Positions 57,501 to 64,000 of a DNA stretch of 64,000 nt are shown piece by piece. Position 1 is the first letter of the stretch, and each line of letters opens with the position of its first letter. The stretch covers positions 28,364,812-28,428,811 of the forward strand of contig CM065173.1 in NCBI GenBank assembly GCA_033026295.1, written 5' to 3'. The stretch comes from Channa striata. Taxonomy: Eukaryota > Chordata > Actinopteri > Anabantiformes > Channidae. The notes under the pieces are model-generated. The model was given only the letters and a program-made list of their open reading frames with translations. It ran no database searches and was not told where the DNA came from. The position numbers were made by a program, and so were the translations under genes.

Positions 57501-58861
57501 GTCCAGCTGCCATTGAACAATACCTTTGGTAAAAGCATAACCTGGATGACTGAGAATTCCTATGGTTTCCTTTTCAGTGGAAGAAAATGTGATGGTGCCC
57601 TCAAAAGTGTCTCCACTGTAATGAAATGCACTTTAAATGAAGAAGATGCAATGCCCCTGTAGTTATGCTAATACCATGGGCCAGAGGTTCTGTATGAGTG
57701 ACTTTGTAAAAATAAGGGAAATGTGGCGTTTAGGGTTATTCTAAGTCTAAAAGTCTAAAATACACACAAGCGTGTACTTTACTGTGAAAATTATTAAGGG
57801 TACATTATTCATTTACAAAAGATTTAATATCAACCTTTTTTCTTTTTGTTTTAAGCATGCCGAGGAATACAGGCAACGTGTGCTCTGTGAACAGTGTCAT
57901 TGGATCAGTTTATCCTTACAAGAACATTAGCATAAACTGATGCAATGAAGTCATATGTTGTATGCTAAACAAGAGAAAATGATAACCGATGCCATCATCA
58001 CTAAAGTCTGAGAGTCAGCATATTGGGTCAATTCAATTATATGCAGAATAACCAAAAAGAGACTGGACATTTGGTGCCTTGACCCGACGAACCTAATACA
58101 AATTTTAAGGGAGCCCACTACCCCAAGAACAAAATCTTACCACTGCTGCACAGGAAACAATATTTCAGTCTTCTTGACCCTGAAGAATGTTCACTTGAGG
58201 TGGGACCTCAGCATCAGCGAGCTATCAACAGGATTAAAAGAGTGTGCACTGGGCAACTCATCCTGATCCTGATCAAACCCAACAATGACTCAGCAGTGTG
58301 GTGCCAGCACTCTTGGCCTTGGAGCCTAGATTAGGCAAATTGACCAACAAGGCAATGATACAATGGCTCAGAATCCAGATACTCCAGTGATGTTTGGACT
58401 AGATGAGTTTGAATAGCACTATAACACAGTAATTGTCCCTTGGGCAGATATTAAAGAAAAATTCTGCTGAGAACCCCTTCAGACTCCTCAGGTTTATCGT
58501 ATCTAGAATGTCTCAAGTTTGACCTTTTATATTTAAGAACCAACCAGGGGAAATTATTCCAGTTGCATAGACCCTCTGATTTGTCTGCTTCAAGAGAACT
58601 ACACAAATGCCTACAGGTCAGCAATCTGAAGTACACTTCATAACACAACTAGATGATGTAACCTTCACAAATGACGAAGTCCTCAGCCAAATTTTTTATT
58701 TATTTTAGGAATAGACTTAGTTTGGCATCAGCTGATTCATTAACAACATGTCATGTTGCATGTTATTAAATCCAAAATAAGAGTCAAAAAAGAATTCCAG
58801 TTTTATACTGTTAAGACCTAAAACCTGATATTTAAATATACTGGTGAAGGAACTTCACCTC
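57501..58861. other. No gene recognised
   Basis: 58050-58660 looks like old transposon coding sequence (scattered protein-like pieces with stops), but I cannot assign a family. Confidence 0.3.
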
Positions 58862-59285
58862 CAGATAAATCTTCAATTAATCCAAAATGCTGCAGCAAGA
58901 TTACTGACTGGTATTGGTAAGAGGGATCATATTTCACCTTCTCTAGCTTCTCTCCATTGGTTTCTCATTAAATGTAGGATAGAATTTACCTATAAAGCTC
59001 CATCCTACCTAAAAGATCTCCTAGTACTAGATCATCCTAATAGACCACTTAGGTCTCAGAATGAAGGCCTACTTGTGGTTCCCAGAATGGGAAGCAGAGC
59101 CTTTAGCTATCAAGTTCCTCTCCTGTGGAAACAGCTCCCACTTCAGGTTCAGGAAGCACACTTTTAAGACTAGGCTCAAAACCTTATAGTAAGTTCTAGT
59201 CCTGCTGCTATAGGCTTCGACTGCTGGGGGACCAACCCCTGATGCACTGAGACACTTTCGTCCTCTCAGCCCGCATAATATGTCA
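58862..59285 (+). mobile_element. LINE-A remnant (ORF2 end and start of 3' UTR)
   Basis: The frame 58844-59167 has LQLIQNAAARLLTGIGKRDH and SPSLASLHWFLIKCRIEF, with several short deletions relative to the 43-kb copy (for example between EF and YKAPSYLKDLL). Older than the main copies. Confidence 0.8.
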
Positions 59286-59832
59286 CCACTGTAGGACATT
59301 AACTGACAAAAAAGTGCATTACTGTGAGATTCTTTATACCAATTCTGTACCAGGGTAAACAGTGGATTACACAATTTACCGTGTAATCCACATATCAGTA
59401 AAAAACATCCTTACACCCCAGTGTACTACTATTTTCCCTGGGCACATTGAGCAACATGATTACAATGACTCTGTGGTGTTACGAGACAGACCTTATCATT
59501 TCATCGAAATAAAACTACAACATCTGTATATTTACTGCCTATGCAAGTAATATACAGCATGATCTACTGATGATCTACATGACCACTTTTAATAGACAAT
59601 AATGTACTGGACTGTTCACTTCAATAAATTGCGCAATGTACAGTGTATTATCAGTAATATTATTTAATTTTTAACCTCACTGATATCTTTTTACTGTGTA
59701 TATATGCTGTATTATTATATGTAACAGCTACAGCAACAACAAAATCTTTCCCTTAGGAATTAACAAAGTATCTATTGATTTGAATTTTCTAAAAATATTG
59801 AGTAAAATATTTTAAACAGTACTTCTACCACC
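59286..59832. other. AT-rich; hairpin at 59362-59391; possible LINE tail near 59745
   Basis: GTGGATTACAC (59362-59372) and its exact reverse complement (59381-59391) form an 11-bp stem with an 8-base loop. 'cccttaggaattaacaaag' near 59750 looks like a LINE 3' tail, but nothing upstream supports it. Confidence 0.4.
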
Positions 59833-59935
59833 TACAGTTGCAGGAAAAAGTAAAAATCTGAGCACATTTTATGAACAATTCATGCAAGACTCCATGTAAT
59901 CCCAAAGGGTTCACATACTTTTTCTTGCAACTGTA
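59833..59935. mobile_element. Tc1/mariner-type MITE
   Basis: CAGTTGCAGGAAAAAGTA at the left end and TACTTTTTCTTGCAACTG at the right end are inverted repeats with one mismatch, flanked by TA on both sides. About 99 bp between the TA dinucleotides, with no coding capacity. Confidence 0.8.
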
Positions 59936-61173
59936 GCACACAACGAACTATATTTCTGTCTTGGGCTGAGTGGCTGGAGGCTGCTCAGATTGGCTTTGCT
60001 GACCCTTGTCTACCTAGACATGAAGACCACCAGTGTTAATGTTTTGCCCCTTTGCCGTATATATGTGATATTTACTATTAAACTAAAATGAAATAGGAAA
60101 AAGGAACACAAATGTAGTTAAGGCACTTTAATATGACAAACAACCCCGTCAAACCAAATGTTCTTTTGTTACAAGACAACCACCTTTAATCCATTCAAAT
60201 GTTTAACACAACATATTTTAAACAGCAAAAATACCTACTTCTGATTAAGTATTTTAAAGAAAGTTGTTCTTTACCTCTTCCATATACAAACTAAAAACTC
60301 TCCTCTTGCTATGGGGCTAAAGCCATTCTTGGTTGATAAGAAAAAAAGAATTCCCTTAAAAGAATGTGAACTGTTAATTTGACAATCTAAAAACGCATGG
60401 GTGAGGAAGATATGAGTGACGTTGATTACAATGGTGTAATGTTACTTTGATTACACCCTACAATGACAGTGGTAGGGTGTAATGTGTTTTGAGATGTATT
60501 TAAATTTCTAAACAATCACAGTTATAATCAGTTCAGAAGCAGAAATATTAAAGGAAATGCGTTTTGAAAATGAATTAAAGTTGCAGGAAATAACTCCTCA
60601 CACTTTACTCAATAAATTACCATATTTAATTGTGCCTACAGACATGCACACAAAAACAAACTAAATTTAGTCCATCACTATAGTCCCACTAGTTTCAAAC
60701 ACAGTGACAGGCACTGAAACGTGTGCATGGATCTGTGACACGTTTAAAAGCACATTCTGTTAACTGTTGGGGATGTGGCACCATCTTGTGGGATTTCCTG
60801 CTTTTTGGTGGATGAGTTGGAGGCGGTGTTCTGACTTTCTATAATGATAATGAAAAGATAGCTCAGTAGTGCTGCCTTACCTTTGCAAGTCTGACTGTGC
60901 TTTGGTTGTTTGCAGGCTGATCTAGTGGATCGTGCACTGAGCCTCTGAAAAACTGTTCATGTATTTATTGTTATTGTTTTTTTAATACAATTGCTTGTTA
61001 TTGCGATTTAATTTCACCAGTAGGTTCCCTTTTCTTCCTGTTCATCTCTCCCCATCTCAGGACTGCATAGATCTCAAGATGGCACCCGCATCCCCCTAAA
61101 ATTAATGTGGCATTACATCTTAACATTCTCCAGTGAATGAATAAATTCAAATTTTGGTCCACTTTGTGTATCA
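59936..61173. other. Region 3' of magt1, hairpin at 60450-60483
   Basis: ATTACACCCTAC (60450-60461) and its exact reverse complement (60472-60483) form a 12-bp stem with a 10-base loop. No other feature is supported. Part may be a longer magt1 3' UTR. Confidence 0.4.
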
Positions 61174-61179
61174 TTTATT
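61174..61179 (-). terminator. magt1: Candidate poly(A) signal of magt1
   Basis: AATAAA on the minus strand, about 185 bp past the stop codon. Other AATAAA motifs lie further down (for example 60963-60968), so the true 3' end is uncertain. Confidence 0.4.
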
Positions 61180-61361
61180 CTAGAGGGGGTTTGGCACAAG
61201 GCAATTTAGAATCCGCATTCGTGATGAAGCAGGTATAAACTCACAGATGCACTTTGCAAAGGCAATCATGGCTTATAAAACAGTTATGTAGCATTTCTGA
61301 CAGCACCCTGCTTGTTGGCAAAACTTCCTGTCCTCCAGAAGCTGGAAGATGATTGTTCACT

Positions 61362-63188
61362 CTAACTCATCAGGAAGCTGCAAGATAGACGACAACAGTT
61401 ACTAAACAGTTGTAATTGTCAAGCAGAATAAGATTAACAAAAGTAGTTCTGCATCTGTCTTTACCTGTATGGGTATCCGTGGTACTTGGCTCTAAATATG
61501 GACAACAGCCAGCTAAAGAACAGCATCACCAGACCAATACCTGCTACACACATAACTGACACACAAAAGCAGAAAGACACTTATGAATCCGCTGATCTCT
61601 CAGCATATGTGACACAATAAGCCACTAACGTGTATCCTTTACGATACTAAATGTTAGAGAAGCCTAGACAAAAATGCTCCAAAACTGCCCAACAGTAATG
61701 CGAAAGACTAGTGTCTCGTTACCTCAAACCTTGGTTACAGCTCATGTCTCTGAGCTGTAAAACCAGGCACCATATGTCCTGGGTAAGTTTAGGGTTTTCA
61801 CATTGATGGTATGGGGGTTCTATAACTTATTGGCTTAAATTATCCAATTATCATTTAAAACTGCTTCTTGTGTTCAGTTGTTTGTTTGATGATGTTTTTT
61901 TTATTTGATTACAAATAAGTTATTATAAATTACAAATAAATACCAAGGGATCTGTAGCTGGTGTCTTTGGAATCTTTAAAGTGCAATTATCCCTAATCAC
62001 TTCATGGTTAAATGAGTCTAGCTGGACCAGTGTACTGTACCACAAACAGGGAGACAGCCATTCTGTTTTCAGAATGCACTCATACCACTTTCAAACTTAC
62101 TGTTTAAGCCAGTGCTAATAACGAATAATCAATGATTTCTGTATATAGAAGACTCTGGAGTATTTTCACATTTTGTATTTTGAATGTATAAAGAAAAAGG
62201 GAATCAAAGAATATTTTGTGTGCATGCACATCCGCCACATACTCTTCCTTTTTCCAATGTCAATTTCAGAGGTAGCAGCCTCACACAGGAGAACAATCCC
62301 CATTGTAACAGCAGCATCTTAAAATAGGGTCAAGGTTTATGCAAGGATTCCATGACATCAGCCTACTGAAAACCCAAGTTACCCTACTGCTACAAGTTAA
62401 ATGCTAAAATGTAAAAGGTGTGAATTTCAGGCAAGGCATGTAGTGGTGAGGTTTCAAGTTTGTGGAAGGGATCTGTAACAAACTGAAGCTGATGATATGC
62501 TTTAAAAGTAACAAGACAAAGATGGAGGAGTCAAGAAGATTTGAAGCAGGGCAAACATCTCAGGCCTAATGTAAGCAGCGTGACTGTATATTAGAACTGC
62601 ATAATATACTGTGCGGCATGTGCAACAGACACATCCCAGGACATCTGATGTCAAGGGAGCGCTTCATTACAGCCTGCTAATGCTAGCAGCTAAAGCTAAC
62701 TGCTGTGCTATGTGGGGTAAACAAAGATTGAGTTTAGACGATAGCCACAACATTTTAACTGAAAGACTGACATGTCAAATTATTGATCATAGTGTAAGTG
62801 GAGTTAATTATAAGCCCTAAGACAATTTACATTGTGTTGTTAACATATAAAAAGTGTTAAAGTGTTAAAAATAACATCAGAGATAACGATTGATTTAGCT
62901 CTGAGAATTAAGTGTGTGCAGACTATGCACTCAGCTTAAGGATACTGAAGAGTAGGACGATGTGTGTCTCGGCCACAAACTGGGCCTGACTGCTGCCATG
63001 GATGTAACTCTGAAACACACAGTTAAATGCTATTCTGATAAATAGTTCACATATTATACATTGCATACTGTGTTGCAAACATCACATGTGTGTCTTACAA
63101 CTTGTCCAGTGCTGGGGTTCTTGTGAGCATAAGGTGGTCCTCTTATGTGGTTCCACATCTGCCCTGAAGTCATGATTAGCACAAAGCA
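61362..63188 (-). CDS. magt1: magt1 (OST3/OST6 family), last five coding exons, partial
   Basis: MAGT1 is a membrane oxidoreductase subunit of the STT3B oligosaccharyltransferase in the ER, helping N-glycosylation of cysteine-rich sites, and it is also linked to Mg2+ transport. Coding exons, 5' to 3' on the minus strand: 63188-63099 (90 bp, MTSGQMWNHIRGPPYAHKNP), 63009-62946 (64 bp, YIHGSSQAQFVAETHIVLLF), 62317-62243 (75 bp, MGIVLLCEAATSEIDIGKRK), 61555-61465 (91 bp, CVAGIGLVMLFFSWLLSIFR), and 61377-61362 (16 bp, ending FLMS and TAG). Acceptors end in AG; donors are GTAAGA, GTATCC, GTATGT and GTAAAG. Codons split across introns rebuild Asn, Ile and Ser. The exons cover the last three membrane segments. 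The ending YPYSFLMS and the CEAATSxxDIGKRK block fit MAGT1 better than its paralogue TUSC3. The thioredoxin-like domain with CxxC must lie beyond the right edge. No lesion seen. Confidence 0.95.
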
Positions 63189-63577
63189 CTGAAACACACA
63201 GTAAACACACACACTAGGCATAAAGATCAGATTACATGATCTGTTTTTTAATCAGCAAGAGCTCAGATGATGTCATCTGGAGGACCAGCAACCAAGTCCA
63301 CCATGACTACAATCTAGTAGAAAGTTATGGCATCATTCAAACACTCCCAGATAATGTTATGTGAAGTGCCATAGAACTTGAAACATCGTGCAGATAAACA
63401 GCGTGAGCTTCACAACGAAAAAGTTGATGCATAAGAAGAAAGAGTAGATCAGATAATGGAAGATCTGAAATCATATCCTCTGACAAGAGCTTACACAACC
63501 TGAAAGAGTGTCTTAGTCAAAGGACTGAGCTTTGCAGTAACACCAGAACAGCTACCTGTACAACAGCCCAGCTCACA

Positions 63578-64000
63578 TACAGTGCCTTGCAAAAGTATTC
63601 ATAGCCCTGAAATTTTGCACTGTACAAATTTTGTACATATAAATCTCTGAAAAGTGTGGCGAGTCTTTGGGGTTCGTCTCTACCAGTTTGCACTGGAGGG
63701 TGAGACTTTTTCTTTGCAAAATAGCTCAAGCTCACTCAGATTGGATGGAGTTTGTCTGTGAACAGCGACTTTCTAATTGGATTTAGGTCTGGGCTTTGAC
63801 TGGGCCAATTTAACACAGGAATATGCTTTGATCTAAACCATTCCATTGAAGCTTGGGCTGTATGTTTAGGGTCTTTGTCCTGCTGGAAGATTAACCTCTT
63901 TTCTAGTCTCAAGTCTTTTGCAGTCTAACAGGTTTTCTTCTAAGATTGCACTGTATTTTGCACCATCCATCTTCTCATTAACTGGTGTGTGATGGCGTGT
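63578..64000 (-). mobile_element. Tc1-type transposon, runs off the window, defective
   Basis: After a TA (63578-63579) the terminal repeat starts CAGTGCCTTGCAAAAGTATT, typical of fish Tc1 elements. The transposase is on the minus strand. Near 63880-63850 it reads FQQDKDPKHT (second catalytic Asp) and near 63810-63775 VLNWPSQSPDLNPI. The Glu that should follow DLNPI is missing: the frame reads DLNPIRKSL and soon stops, which suggests a small deletion. Position: intron upstream of magt1 exon 63188-63099. Confidence 0.88.

Noticed and set aside
60918..60949. Possible plus-strand last exon ADLVDRALSL after a gtttgcag acceptor
   Set aside because: Ten residues only, no upstream exon found. It would converge on magt1 but cannot be supported.
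1..64000. CRISPR arrays, operons, phage or prophage modules
   Set aside because: No regularly spaced direct repeats with unique spacers, no bacterial-type gene density or ribosome binding sites; the DNA is vertebrate.

Overview
The window looks like intergenic sequence from a teleost fish, rich in transposons, that runs on its right side into the 3' end of one real host gene. Evidence for a ray-finned fish: many L2/CR1-type and Rex1-type LINE copies, tRNA-derived SINEs, Tc1 and hAT elements, Ty3/gypsy-type LTRs and long CA/TG microsatellites, plus a vertebrate gene with GT-AG introns. I see no bacterial genes, CRISPR array or operon, and no new defence or metabolic system.

Host gene: at 61362-63188 on the minus strand are the last five coding exons of magt1 (OST3/OST6 family, oxidoreductase subunit of the STT3B oligosaccharyltransferase complex, also linked to Mg2+ transport). 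Reading frame and intron phases join exactly, down to the C-terminus and stop. The 5' exons lie beyond the right edge. A Tc1-type transposon starting at 63578 sits in the next upstream intron.

Repeats, left to right. 0-4.5 kb: two LINE-B (L2-like) copies tail to tail; one was split by a young non-autonomous LTR retrotransposon (1905-3634) with 5-bp target duplications. 5.8-9.2 kb: a mosaic of LINE-A, LTR-like and Rex1-like pieces. 9.6-10.2 kb: a hAT-like MITE. 10.4-24 kb: old LINE fragments, SINEs and unique DNA. 26-30 kb: largely unique. 30.2-31.6 kb: two Rex1-like fragments in inverted orientation. 31.9-36.3 kb: a near full-length LINE-A with an intact ORF1 (zinc-binding motif, coiled coil, SGNH esterase) and a broken ORF2. 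41.1-44.1 kb: a 5'-truncated LINE-A with a 561-codon open RT frame. 46.5-50.2 kb: a LINE-A / solo LTR / Rex1 / RTE mosaic. 50-59 kb: SINEs and LINE-A remnants.

How the parts relate: the LINEs probably supply reverse transcriptase for SINEs that share their 3' tails. The LTR and DNA elements are mostly non-autonomous. LINE-A copies are so similar that this family was probably active recently. Names LINE-A to LINE-E are local labels. Family assignments come from protein motifs and remembered general family features, not from a database search.
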